The notes under the pieces were generated by a model, which ran no database searches, was not told the DNA's origin, and saw only the letters and a program-made list of their open reading frames with translations. This document shows, piece after piece, positions 50,330 to 59,426 of a stretch of 64,000 nt of DNA (position 1 is its first letter; each line of letters begins with the position of its first letter). Location of the stretch: positions 147,813-211,812 of the forward strand of contig NZ_JACJSA010000012.1 of NCBI RefSeq assembly GCF_014697545.1. The letters are read 5' to 3'. This stretch comes from Oscillatoria sp. FACHB-1407. Lineage in GTDB: Bacteria; Cyanobacteriota; Cyanobacteriia; Elainellales; Elainellaceae. The position numbers were made by a program, and so were the translations under genes.

Positions 50330-52144
50330 ATGCCCAGTTGTAAATTTGACCAATGGTCTTGGATGGGTTGGGCACTGGCGTTGGGCAGCCTGGGGGCGAT
50401 CGCCAGTGAAGGTATTGAAGGGCGTCAGGCGATCGCACAATCGGTTATTGAGCCTGTTGCCATTACAGAACCGGGCTTCGCTGTCTCAGAGGTCGCTCAG
50501 GTGCCTCCTGTGCCGCAGCGGGACACTTTGCCACCTCCTCTGGAGCCACTCCCCATCCCTGAAACACCCACTCCACCCCCCGAAGACTTGCTGAACACGC
50601 CCGTGCCGAATGTGATGCCTGTGACTCCAAGCCCACCAGCGTCAGACGAGGAGAGCGTCTTTGTTGAGCGGTTTGAGATCGTGGGCAGCACCGTATTTAG
50701 CGAAGCCGACTGGGCGGCTCTCACCGCACCCTATGTCAATCGCAATTTGACCTTTGCAGAACTGTTGCAAGTGCGATCGGCGGTGACGCAGCTTTATCTC
50801 GATCGGGGTTACATCAACTCCGGGGCGTTTCTGCCCCCACAAGACCCGGTGAATGGAGTTGTCACCATTCAGGTGTTAGAAGGTGGCGTTGAGGCGATTA
50901 ACGTGACAGGTACTCGTCGCCTCAACCCCAGCTATGTGCGTGATCGATTGGCGATCGCCACCACAACTCCATTCAATGTGCAGCGGTTGTTAGAGCGGTT
51001 GCAACTGCTACAGCTTGATCCCCAAATTGAAAACATTTCCGCTGAGTTAGCCAGTAGTGTCCGTCCAGGGTCGAGTGTGCTGGAGGTGCGGGTGACAGAA
51101 GCAGATCCCTTTAGTCTGCAACTCGCAACGAATAACGGGCGATCGCCCAGTGTCGGTAGCTGGCGCAGGCAAGTTCAAGCCAGTCAAGCCAACCTGTTGG
51201 GACAGGGTGATGTATTGACAGTGGGCTATGCCAACACCGAGGGCAGTAACGCGCTGGACGCCAGCTATACGATTCCCCTGAATCCCCGTAACGGGACGCT
51301 GATTCTCAACTATGGTTTAGCCGAGAGTGACGTGATTGAGGAGCCATTTAATGCCCTCGACATTCAATCGGACTCTCGCTACTACGAAGTAGGGTTTCGG
51401 CAACCCCTGATTCAAACCCCAACTGAGGAATTTGCTCTGAGCCTGACCGCCTCTCGACGTGAAAGCCAGAGCGAATTTTTGGAAGATCTGGTGGGGGAAC
51501 CCGTGCCCTTTCCTGGTGTAGGGGCAGATGCCGAAGGGCGCACTCGTATTTCGGCGTTGCGGTTTACCCAGGAGTGGACACAGCAGCGGAGCCAGGAAGT
51601 GTTTGCGGTGCGATCGCAGTTTAGTTTAGGGCTAGATGCGTTTGACTCGACAGTCAATGAGGGGGCTCCCGATAGTCGTTTCTTTGCGTGGCGTGGGCAG
51701 ACCCAGTGGGTGCGACTGTTGTCTCCTGATACGTTGCTCTTAGTACGGGGTGAATTGCAGCTAGCCGATGCGCCGCTGGTTTCACTGGAACAGTTTGGTC
51801 TGGGTGGACAGACCACCGTGAGGGGCTATCGCCAAGATTTTTTGTTGACAGATAATGGTGCGCTTGCCTCCGCAGAGGTGCGGTTGCCGATTTTGCGATC
51901 GCGCCCCCTGGATGGTATTTTGCATCTGATTCCGTTTATGGATTTTGGGGTCGGTTGGAACGCAGAAGGCGATAATCCTGACCCCAATGGACTGGTATCG
52001 GTTGGTTTAGGGTTGCAGTGGCGACAGAGCGATCGCCTGACCGCTCGGTTGGATTGGGGTATTCCATTAGTTTCTGTAGACACGAGGGAACGCACATGGC
52101 AAGAAAGTGGAGTTTATTTTTCCATCGTCTACACACCGTTTTAA
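50330..52144 (+). CDS. TpsB/ShlB family outer-membrane transporter
   Basis: Two-partner secretion TpsB proteins are 16-strand Omp85-type pores that export a TpsA partner. The ATG at 50330 is preferred to 50228 because GGGGGTGA precedes it and a signal peptide follows (WMGWALALGSLGAIA). A Pro-rich linker (about 50-100) leads to POTRA_2 (about 105-180; FVERFEIVGSTVFSEADW) and a second POTRA-like unit (INVTGTRRLNPSYVRDRL). The barrel comes next, with TTVRGYRQDFLLTDNG (the conserved VRGY loop) and the terminal Phe in SIVYTPF. Length (604 residues) is usual. The next gene starts inside its 3' end. No TpsA gene with a hemagglutinin N-domain occurs in the window. Confidence 0.9.
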   Translation: MPSCKFDQWSWMGWALALGSLGAIASEGIEGRQAIAQSVIEPVAITEPGFAVSEVAQVPPVPQRDTLPPPLEPLPIPETPTPPPEDLLNTPVPNVMPVTPSPPASDEESVFVERFEIVGSTVFSEADWAALTAPYVNRNLTFAELLQVRSAVTQLYLDRGYINSGAFLPPQDPVNGVVTIQVLEGGVEAINVTGTRRLNPSYVRDRLAIATTTPFNVQRLLERLQLLQLDPQIENISAELASSVRPGSSVLEVRVTEADPFSLQLATNNGRSPSVGSWRRQVQASQANLLGQGDVLTVGYANTEGSNALDASYTIPLNPRNGTLILNYGLAESDVIEEPFNALDIQSDSRYYEVGFRQPLIQTPTEEFALSLTASRRESQSEFLEDLVGEPVPFPGVGADAEGRTRISALRFTQEWTQQRSQEVFAVRSQFSLGLDAFDSTVNEGAPDSRFFAWRGQTQWVRLLSPDTLLLVRGELQLADAPLVSLEQFGLGGQTTVRGYRQDFLLTDNGALASAEVRLPILRSRPLDGILHLIPFMDFGVGWNAEGDNPDPNGLVSVGLGLQWRQSDRLTARLDWGIPLVSVDTRERTWQESGVYFSIVYTPF

Positions 52145-54774
52145 GAAAGGCTAAAGGCAGAAGGATAAAAGATAAAAGGAGCCTTTTTCATCTTTTATCC
52201 CTCATCTCTCATCCTTTATCCCTCATCTCTCATCCTTTCCGTTTCCTCCTTCCCTTCCTTCTGACACTGGTGTTGTGTGTCAGTGCGACCCCAGTGTTGA
52301 GCCAGAGTCCGGGTGCCGCCACACTGGCGCAACAAGGGCAAGAACTGTATGAAGCAGGGCAATATTCTGCTGCGATCGCCACTCTACAGCGCGCCATTCA
52401 AGCCTACGCCACGGAAAACAATACCCTGGGTCAAGCCCTGGCACTCCGCAACCTGGCACTGGTCTATCAACAAATGGGAGATTTGGCAGCAGCCAATGAA
52501 GCGATCGCCACTAGTTTGCAGCAGGTGCAGTCTTCAACAGATGCCAATCGTTTACCGGTCTTGGCGCGAGTGTTAAATCTACAAGGAAGCCTGCAACTCC
52601 AGCAGGGGCAAACCGAGCAGGCGTTAGCCACCTGGGAACAGGCAACCGCAATTTATCAACAACTGGGGGACGAGGCGGGCGCACTTCGCAATCAGATCAA
52701 TCAGGCGCAAGCCTTGCAATCGTTGGGTTTTTATCGACGGGCGATCGCCACGCTCACCCCACTCACCGAGACGCTGCAAAGTCAACCTGACTCACGCGCG
52801 AAAGTCGTCGCTCTTCGTAGCCTGGGAGAAGCTCTCCAGGGCATCGGGTCACTGGATCGGTCACAACAAGCGTTAGAGTCTGCCCTGGCGATCGCCCAAC
52901 AGTTGCAACTCCCCGACGAGATTGCTGCGACTCAATTTAGCCTGGGCAATACGATTCGGGCTCAGGGTGACGCCGGCACTGCACTGGAGTTTTATCGACA
53001 GGCAGCCGCAACTACTCCTTCCCCACTGACCAAAGTTCGCGCCGAACTGAACCAACTGAGTCTGCTGATCGACACGGAGCAACCAACCCAAGCACAGCAA
53101 CTCGTGCCCCAAATTGCGATTCAACTCGATCGCCTCCCCCCCAGTCAAGCATTGACCTACGCCCAAGTCAACTTTGCCCAGAGCTTGGTGAAATTGGGTA
53201 TGGCATCTTCATCGACAGGAGACTCATCGCTCTCTGCTGAACAAACCCTACTCCGAGCACGGCAACAGGCTCAAACCTTATCTGACTTGCGGGCTCAATC
53301 CTTTGCACTGGGTAGCTTGGGCGAACTATACGAAAAATCAGGGCAACTCACCAGAGCCAAAACCCTGACAGAAGAAGCTCTCATTCTGGCGCAATCGGCA
53401 AATGCCTCCGATATCGCCTACCGCTGGCAGTGGCAACTGGGGCGCATCCTCAAGGCAGAAGCTGACTCACAAGCAATGCGGGAAGGCAAATACGCAGGGG
53501 CGATCGCTGCCTACAGCAGTGCGGTGGATACTTTGCAAAGCCTGCGCAACGATCTGGTCGCCATCAATCCCGAAGTTCAGCTTTCGTTTCAGGAGAGTGT
53601 GGAACCCATTCATCGGGAACTCGTGAGTTTGTTGTTAACCCCTGATGGCGATGCAACCAGCCAGGACAACCTAGAAAAGGCTCGTCAAGTCATTGAGTCA
53701 TTGCAATTGGCAGAGTTGGACAACTTCTTTCGAGAAGCGTGCTTGGATGCTAAACCCGTCAACATCGACCAACTTGATGCTGAAGCAACCGTCATTTACC
53801 CCATCATTCTGGAAGATCGGTTGGAGGTCGTTGTTCGATTGCCACAACAACCGCTGCGACACTACGCCAGCCCGGTATCCAAACAGGAAATGGAGGACAC
53901 CATTACCCAGATCCGGCGACATCTGGTGACTCGGACAACGCGACAATTTCTACCCCTGGCGCAACGGCTGTATGACTGGATCATTCGCCCCGTTGAAGCT
54001 GACCTCGCCAGTAGTGACACTCAAACTCTGGTGTTTGTCTTAGATGGTCCGCTGCGCAATGTGCCCATGGCGGTGTTGAACGACGGAGAGCAATATTTGT
54101 TGGAGAAATTTAGTCTGGCACTCACTCCAGGGTTACAACTGCTTGACCCCCGCCCCCTTCCAGTAGAACAGTTGCGCGTCTTAACCGCAGGTCTAACCGA
54201 ATCTCGTCAGGGCTTCTCAGCATTGCCCAATGTGTTGCCAGAGTTAGAGCAAATTCAGAAGGAAGTGCCAAGTCGGGTTCTGCTGAATGAACGTTTTACC
54301 AGTACAACCTTTCAACAAGCCCTGGCTGAAACACCCGCATCGGTCGTTCATCTAGCAACTCACGGGAAATTTAGCTCAGAGTTGGAGGAAACCTTTATCC
54401 TCACCTGGGATGACCGAATTGATATCAATCAACTCAATACGGTATTGCAAACCGCAGATTTGACGCAGACGAACCCCATTGAGTTGCTGGTGTTGAGTGC
54501 TTGCCAAACCGCAGCGGGCGATCGCCAGGCAGCATTAGGGTTAGCCGGAATTGCCGTTCGCGCTGGTGCCCGTAGCACTCTGGCGACTCTGTGGCAGGTC
54601 AGCGACGAAGCAACCGCGATGTTGATGGATCAGTTTTACCAGGGGTTAAATGATGCATCGCTGACCAAAACTGAAGCACTGCGCCAGGCACAACTCAAGA
54701 TATTAGAGATCCCTCAATTTCGTCGCCATCCCTACTACTGGGCACCCTATGTCATCGTGGGAAACTGGCTCTAA
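52096..54774 (+). CDS. exported TPR-CHAT domain protease-like protein
   Basis: The ATG at 52096 (MARKWS) is the only plausible start before the signal peptide FLLPFLLTLVLCVSATPVLS; it overlaps the TpsB gene by 49 bp. The 892-residue protein has TPR repeats from about residue 55 to 470 (ELYEAGQYSAAIATLQRAI, GQALALRNLALVYQQMGDLA and others). A C-terminal CHAT domain (about 590-892) has the caspase-like dyad His in VHLATHGKFSSE (near 756) and Cys in VLSACQTAAGDRQAALGL (near 803). CHAT proteins are separase/caspase relatives; TPR-CHAT proteases act in type III-E CRISPR and gasdermin systems, but this one carries an export signal. A short repeat block lies between start and signal peptide. Confidence 0.88.
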   Translation: MARKWSLFFHRLHTVLRKAKGRRIKDKRSLFHLLSLISHPLSLISHPFRFLLPFLLTLVLCVSATPVLSQSPGAATLAQQGQELYEAGQYSAAIATLQRAIQAYATENNTLGQALALRNLALVYQQMGDLAAANEAIATSLQQVQSSTDANRLPVLARVLNLQGSLQLQQGQTEQALATWEQATAIYQQLGDEAGALRNQINQAQALQSLGFYRRAIATLTPLTETLQSQPDSRAKVVALRSLGEALQGIGSLDRSQQALESALAIAQQLQLPDEIAATQFSLGNTIRAQGDAGTALEFYRQAAATTPSPLTKVRAELNQLSLLIDTEQPTQAQQLVPQIAIQLDRLPPSQALTYAQVNFAQSLVKLGMASSSTGDSSLSAEQTLLRARQQAQTLSDLRAQSFALGSLGELYEKSGQLTRAKTLTEEALILAQSANASDIAYRWQWQLGRILKAEADSQAMREGKYAGAIAAYSSAVDTLQSLRNDLVAINPEVQLSFQESVEPIHRELVSLLLTPDGDATSQDNLEKARQVIESLQLAELDNFFREACLDAKPVNIDQLDAEATVIYPIILEDRLEVVVRLPQQPLRHYASPVSKQEMEDTITQIRRHLVTRTTRQFLPLAQRLYDWIIRPVEADLASSDTQTLVFVLDGPLRNVPMAVLNDGEQYLLEKFSLALTPGLQLLDPRPLPVEQLRVLTAGLTESRQGFSALPNVLPELEQIQKEVPSRVLLNERFTSTTFQQALAETPASVVHLATHGKFSSELEETFILTWDDRIDINQLNTVLQTADLTQTNPIELLVLSACQTAAGDRQAALGLAGIAVRAGARSTLATLWQVSDEATAMLMDQFYQGLNDASLTKTEALRQAQLKILEIPQFRRHPYYWAPYVIVGNWL
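52163..52200 (+). repeat. hairpin within the 5' end of the CHAT gene
   Basis: GGATAAAAGAT (52163-52173) and ATCTTTTATCC (52190-52200) are a perfect 11-bp inverted repeat starting 18 bp after the TpsB stop. In the mRNA it would fold inside the first codons of the CHAT gene and could act as an attenuator. Confidence 0.6.
52194..52235 (+). repeat. in-frame 21-bp tandem repeat (STRR-like)
   Basis: Two exact 21-bp units, each made of heptamers (TTTATCC, CTCATCT, CTCATCC), encode repeated LSLISHP. Short tandemly repeated heptamers (STRR) are known intergenic sequences of filamentous cyanobacteria; here they are read as protein. Confidence 0.8.
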
Positions 54775-54777
54775 CTG

Positions 54778-54891
54778 ATAGCGATCGCCAAAACCACCAG
54801 GACATTGAATTTGAGTCCTGCCGAGAGAGAGGCGATTGATCGCGTTTGTCCCGTTGAGTGCCTTGTCTTAACTGAGGTGACTACGGCTATA
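54778..54891 (-). repeat. MITE-like element, family 4, copy 2
   Basis: The 114-bp element is bounded by ATAGCGATCGCCAAAAC and GTGACTACGGCTATA and is the reverse complement of the element at 18809-18923. It starts 4 bp after the CHAT stop and ends 2 bp before the stop of the convergent pentapeptide gene. Confidence 0.85.
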
Positions 54892-54892
54892 A

Positions 54893-56062
54893 CTAGCTAT
54901 CAAAATTGAAATTGTCGTTGGTGAGTTTTTTGTAGAGCAAATCGGTTAAAGATGGTTCTGAGGTGGATGGAGCATTCGATTCCGTCAGAAATCCGTCTTC
55001 GTAAACGGCTTGTTCCCAATTTATGGCGGTTTTGACCTGAGCTAACGTTAATCCCTGAGCACTTTTGAAATTAGCTCCATCTAAATCGGCTTCCTCAAGC
55101 ACGGCTCCCCACAAATCAGCTTCTACCAGAATAGCGCGATGGAAACAAGCTTGATTTAGATGTGCCATAGACAGGTTGCTGCCTCTAAAGGTTGCCTGAC
55201 TCAAATCAGTCTGAGTCATGTCCGTCTTGCTCAAATTGGCCTGGGTCATATCCGCCAGATACAAACTGGCTCCTTGCAAATTTGCCCCGCGTAAACTGGC
55301 TCCCTTCAAATTAGCTCCCCGGAGGTTGGCAAATCTCAGGTCTGCGATCTTCAAATTCGCGTTGCCCAGATTCGCCCCACTCAAGTTTGCACCGTTCATA
55401 TTTGCGCCGTTCAAATTGGCTCCCCGCAGGTCGGCTCCCCGCAGGTCGGCTCCCCGAAAATCAACGTTAAGCAGGTCAGCACCGCTGAGGTCAGCTTTAC
55501 TCAAGTTGGCTTGAGACAAAATTGCTCCCTGAAACTGGGCTTCTCTCAAATTTGCACTACTCAAATCAACCTTGTGAAGATTAATGGAGTTGAAATCAGC
55601 ACCAGAGACATCTAGCCCCTTAAGGCTCACTCCTGCTTTACAAAGATCTTCAAACGCATGATAGCGGGCATAGCTGGTTTTGATGCCATGAGCCGCATCG
55701 ATCGCCCGCCATGCCTCATAGTGTTTTGTGGCAATCCGTAGAGGAGCCTCTTTGATAAACACAACAACCGCTGCCAAGATACCCATTGCCTCTGCCCGAT
55801 CGAGCAGCACAGAAATCGCATCTCGGATGGAGTGAACGCGGTCGGACGAGATCCACAGATCGAGAGCAGCTAAAAAGGCAACTGCAAGCGAGACGATCAA
55901 CCAGGTGGGCGACGAAATGAACCAGTCGATGACTGGATGCATCCGCCGAGCAAACCGCTCTTTCACTTGTTGAAAGAGCTTGAGAAGAAGCGTTGACTTC
56001 GTTGCCTCGTCAGAGTTGTAATTTGATTTTGAAGAAAGCGACTGTTTCTTGTTTTTTGCCAT
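54893..56062 (-). CDS. membrane-anchored pentapeptide-repeat protein
   Basis: The 389-residue protein has a basic/Ser-rich N-terminus and two hydrophobic segments: LIVSLAVAFLAALDLWI (about 55-71) and AMGILAAVVVFIKEA (about 92-106). A conserved helical region follows (ATKHYEAWRAIDAAHGIKTS), then about 35 pentapeptide repeats (residues 150-345; ANLNGANMNGANLSGANLGN). The last 45 residues are a variable tail. The YEAW-x-AID block before the repeats occurs in other cyanobacterial membrane pentapeptide proteins as I recall. The beta-helix should face the cytoplasm. Function is unknown. Confidence 0.88.
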   Translation of the reverse strand: MAKNKKQSLSSKSNYNSDEATKSTLLLKLFQQVKERFARRMHPVIDWFISSPTWLIVSLAVAFLAALDLWISSDRVHSIRDAISVLLDRAEAMGILAAVVVFIKEAPLRIATKHYEAWRAIDAAHGIKTSYARYHAFEDLCKAGVSLKGLDVSGADFNSINLHKVDLSSANLREAQFQGAILSQANLSKADLSGADLLNVDFRGADLRGADLRGANLNGANMNGANLSGANLGNANLKIADLRFANLRGANLKGASLRGANLQGASLYLADMTQANLSKTDMTQTDLSQATFRGSNLSMAHLNQACFHRAILVEADLWGAVLEEADLDGANFKSAQGLTLAQVKTAINWEQAVYEDGFLTESNAPSTSEPSLTDLLYKKLTNDNFNFDS

Positions 56063-56185
56063 GATCCTAGGATATGGATCTCAGCCTCATTAGTCGACTA
56101 TGCGCTTTTTGGAGACACCGTTTCGTCAAGTTGAATACACTTTTTAGACAATATCTTTAGACATGAGGTCTTAGATAGTGTGGGG

Positions 56186-56908
56186 TTAATTGCCAGTCAA
56201 GATCTGCTCATCGGCGATGTCTTGCAAGCCAACCGCTGACAAAAGTGAATTCCAACTCGAACGGGTGTTGGGATTGTTAGGTTCAGAATTATTAAGGGCT
56301 GCGAGGGCTGCCAAAGCATCTTGCCAGATACCCGCTGCTGCATAAACGGCTGGGCGTTCTTGGGTGGAGGCGGAGGCTAATTGGCGGGCTAAGTCTGAAC
56401 TGATGGGAACTCGGCGGATGCTGCCCTGAACAGTCATATCAGCAGAGCGATCGTCAGCGTCACAGATGACGGTGAAGTACCAGTAGTAGGTTTTATTGAC
56501 CTCTAACATGGGGGTGTCCGCTCCAGAAGGCAAGCTGATACTAGCAATCCCTGATTCGCCATTGATTTCTAACGCCGTGCTGTAAATCAGTTCATCTGTG
56601 CCGTCTTCGTAAAGGATGAATTCTGCACTATTGGCGGAGGAGGGGGGGATGTATGCAAAGAAGGTGGGACGGGCTTCTGTGGTTAAGCCAACGTTGGTCT
56701 CTGGCAGCAACGCTTTTAAACCGCGATCGCTGGTAGCACAGGCAGAGCTTCGAGAGGCTCCTGATTCGCGATTGCCAGGGGCACCAATCGAGGGGGCGTT
56801 AAATTGAATGCCCTGCGCAAGAACAACATTGGAGAAACCAATAGGAACCATTAACCCCAGGAACAGGGAAGCTGAGAAAGTGGTGAGACGAAGAAATAGC
56901 CTTGCCAT
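56186..56908 (-). CDS. DUF928 domain exported protein
   Basis: The 240-residue product has an N-terminal signal peptide (LTTFSASLFLGLMVPIGFSN, with cleavage near VVLAQ). Residues about 55-235 are DUF928, with ALLPETNVGLTTEARPTFFA, NKTYYWYFTVICDADDRS and AGIWQDALAALAAL. DUF928 proteins are nearly confined to cyanobacteria and are often encoded near CHASE2, CHAT and hemagglutinin/TpsB genes, all but TpsA of which are close here. The conserved Cys residues may form a disulfide in the periplasm (inference). Role unknown. Confidence 0.88.
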   Translation of the reverse strand: MARLFLRLTTFSASLFLGLMVPIGFSNVVLAQGIQFNAPSIGAPGNRESGASRSSACATSDRGLKALLPETNVGLTTEARPTFFAYIPPSSANSAEFILYEDGTDELIYSTALEINGESGIASISLPSGADTPMLEVNKTYYWYFTVICDADDRSADMTVQGSIRRVPISSDLARQLASASTQERPAVYAAAGIWQDALAALAALNNSEPNNPNTRSSWNSLLSAVGLQDIADEQILTGN

Positions 56909-57601
56909 CGTTATCGCTCTACAGAAATACTATGTGGACGACTGTCTAATGCGGTCAAACAAACTCAAAATTGAGTCAAGAGTTAGAAGTTGCCAGAGTT
57001 TGAAGTGTCTGGCGATCGCTGCCTAAATTTCAGTCTTAATAGTTTACTCCACAACCAAATTGGCTTAATCCGCAAATCTGAAAATCTAATCACCTCTCAT
57101 TCATCTAACCAGTTTATCGAGGAGTCACGCTAATACATGACACAGTTTGAAACACAAAAAATACAAGCAAATCTGAGATTTTTCAACCTTTTCTCTAAAT
57201 GCAGGAAAACTGCAATTTCAATGCACAACTTCCTTAAAAGGGCAAGATACGTAACGCTCAAAAACAGCATTTGTTTGACTGAATATGATGTGTCGTGAGT
57301 TGTTACTTATCGACGAACTGTAGTAATATTTACTACAATCCTTATTTGGCAATACACTGAGCTGCGGTTACTTAGGCTCCTCTTAGAGAAGCTCTTCATG
57401 ATTCAACGGGTTAGGCTACCTAACGATGTTTGTTGTCTATCTGTAAGACTATTACGTTGACTACGACAGAGTTATGCATGAGGGTATATAAGGGTGCAGA
57501 TTTAGGTTTTAAGATTTCAGGTTCAAAAGATTTTTGATTTTCTATATTCTCAAAGATCGACTCCTGCCCCATAATCAGGTCTATCCCCCGTTGACGTTGC
57601 C
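56909..57601. other. AT-rich divergent promoter region
   Basis: About 690 bp between the divergent DUF928 and CHASE2 genes with no credible frame. No repeat family member or strong hairpin was seen. The length suggests regulatory content that I cannot define. Confidence 0.5.
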
Positions 57602-59353
57602 ATGCCCCGTCGTTTTTTAGAGGCTGTCCAATCTAGAATGCCCTGGTTAAATCGGGTTAAGCCGGTACTGCTGGACATGGGTCGCCCAGTCTTATTTACC
57701 AGCTTGACGCTGACTGCTCTGCTGCTAGGGTTGCGCTATTTGGGGGCATTTCAAGGCATGGAGTTGTCTGCCTACGACCACCTGATTCGGAGTCAACCGG
57801 ATGAAGGGGAGGATGAGCGGTTACTCATCGTAGGAATTACAGAAGATGACGTTCAACGTCTCCAGGAGTGGCCCATTTCTGATCGAACTCTGGCGGAACT
57901 ATTAAGGGCTTTAGAAGCACAACAACCTCGCGTCATTGGCTTGGACGTCATGCGAGATATCCCAATTGGGGAGGGGCGCGAGGAGCTATTGCAGATTTTG
58001 CAGCAAAGCGATCGCGTCATCACCGTGTGTAAAGTTAGTGCGTCTGATGAGCCTGGAACCCCACCTCCGCCAGACATTCCCGCTGATCGGGTTAGCTTTG
58101 CTGATCTGGTAGTGGATCCCGGAGGCACCCTGCGCCGTGCTTTGTTGCTCGTAGCCCCTCCTCCCGCAGACAGCCCTAACTCAACCAGTCATTTTTGTAG
58201 CGATCCCAGCACTACGCTGGTTTCGTTTAGCTTGCAGGTGTCGCTACACTATCTGGCTACTCAACAGATCAAAGCTGAGCTAACTCCCGAAGGCGTTTTA
58301 AGACTTGGCTCAACTTCATTTCGTCCATTCCAACCCTCGACAGGGGCTTACCAATCGGCTGATGCAGCAGGGTTTCAACTCATGCTGGACTATCGATCGC
58401 CTGATAATGTCGCAACCCAGGTCAGCTTGAGTGATGTACTGGAGGGGCGCGTTGATCCTGCTTTGATTCGCGATCGCATTGTGTTAATCGGCTACACCAC
58501 CCCTGAAGCCAAAGATGATTTCTACACCCCTTATAGTGCCGGAGAGGATGACGACCAAAAGATGGCAGGGGTTGTAGTACACGCCCAGGTGGTTAGCCAG
58601 CTTCTTAGCGCAGTGTTGGATGGGCGATCGTCGATCTGGACGTGGAGCAATCCGGCTGAGATTCTCTGGATATTTGGCTGGTCATTGGCAGGCGGTGTGT
58701 TAGCCTGGTATGCTCGCCATCCGCTCAAGTTCGGCGGCGCGATGGTGGTTGTCATTGGTGGGCTGTATGGTGTCTGCTGGCTAGTTTTCTTAAATAATGG
58801 CTGGATTCCCCTAATTCCCCCCGCAGTTGCCTTTGTCATCACAGCAGCAGGGACTGTACTGGTCGATCGCTTCAACAAGAGCACTTACGGTCAAAACGTC
58901 TATCGCCAGGTCAAAACTTTCCTCAAACTCAATATTGAGATTGATCAAGAAAAACTTGAAAAACAAGTCTCTGAGATTACTGAAACAGATTACTTTCAAG
59001 ATTTACAACAGAGAGCAAAGAACTTAAGAGGGCAACGAAATGATATGTTGAGTGCCGAAGAGCTATCTCAACCTCAAGTCAGTGAAACCTCCAGTTCAGA
59101 ACCTAAAGATGCCTTAGAATCGGACGATGACGATGATATGGGCTATCTTAAAAACCTGCAACAAAAGGCTCAATTGCTAAGGGATAAACGAGACACTGTA
59201 GCGGTTGATGAATCAACATCGCCAGAGCAAACTGAAACATCTGATACAGAATTCAACGTGTCAGCCGATGATGACTATGAAATAGGATACTTACAGCAGT
59301 TACAGCAGGAAGCCAAACGATTGCGAGATCAGGGCGATCGCTCGAATGATTAA
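57602..59353 (+). CDS. CHASE2 receptor with triplicated tail motif
   Basis: The 583-residue protein has one membrane helix (about 34-52; LFTSLTLTALLLGLRYLG) and an extracytoplasmic CHASE2 domain (about 55-335; LLIVGITEDDVQRLQEWPIS, VIGLDVMRD, DRIVLIGYTTPEAKDDFYTP). Three closely spaced membrane helices follow (about 348-425) and a cytoplasmic tail of about 155 residues. CHASE2 proteins normally end in a kinase, cyclase or GGDEF domain; none is present. Instead the tail has three copies of Y-(F/L)-x-x-LQQ-x-A-x-x-LR-x-x-R/Q at residues about 464, 515 and 563, each preceded by an acidic cluster. A ParA-like ATPase gene follows 73 bp downstream. Confidence 0.88.
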   Translation: MPRRFLEAVQSRMPWLNRVKPVLLDMGRPVLFTSLTLTALLLGLRYLGAFQGMELSAYDHLIRSQPDEGEDERLLIVGITEDDVQRLQEWPISDRTLAELLRALEAQQPRVIGLDVMRDIPIGEGREELLQILQQSDRVITVCKVSASDEPGTPPPPDIPADRVSFADLVVDPGGTLRRALLLVAPPPADSPNSTSHFCSDPSTTLVSFSLQVSLHYLATQQIKAELTPEGVLRLGSTSFRPFQPSTGAYQSADAAGFQLMLDYRSPDNVATQVSLSDVLEGRVDPALIRDRIVLIGYTTPEAKDDFYTPYSAGEDDDQKMAGVVVHAQVVSQLLSAVLDGRSSIWTWSNPAEILWIFGWSLAGGVLAWYARHPLKFGGAMVVVIGGLYGVCWLVFLNNGWIPLIPPAVAFVITAAGTVLVDRFNKSTYGQNVYRQVKTFLKLNIEIDQEKLEKQVSEITETDYFQDLQQRAKNLRGQRNDMLSAEELSQPQVSETSSSEPKDALESDDDDDMGYLKNLQQKAQLLRDKRDTVAVDESTSPEQTETSDTEFNVSADDDYEIGYLQQLQQEAKRLRDQGDRSND

Positions 59354-59426
59354 ACTGCTTTATATCATCAGATGGCACAACAGAATTAGGAATGATTAGT
59401 ATTACAAGCAGACAGGGGTCGGATAC

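Noticed and set aside
52018..52095. Upstream extension of the CHAT protein to an earlier ATG
   Set aside because: It would overlap the TpsB coding region by 127 bp and adds no conserved residues; the ATG at 52096 precedes the basic region of the signal peptide.
53000..54774. TPR-CHAT as a type III-E CRISPR (Craspase) component
   Set aside because: There is no Cas7-11, CRISPR array or RT-Cas1 gene nearby, and the protein has an export signal.
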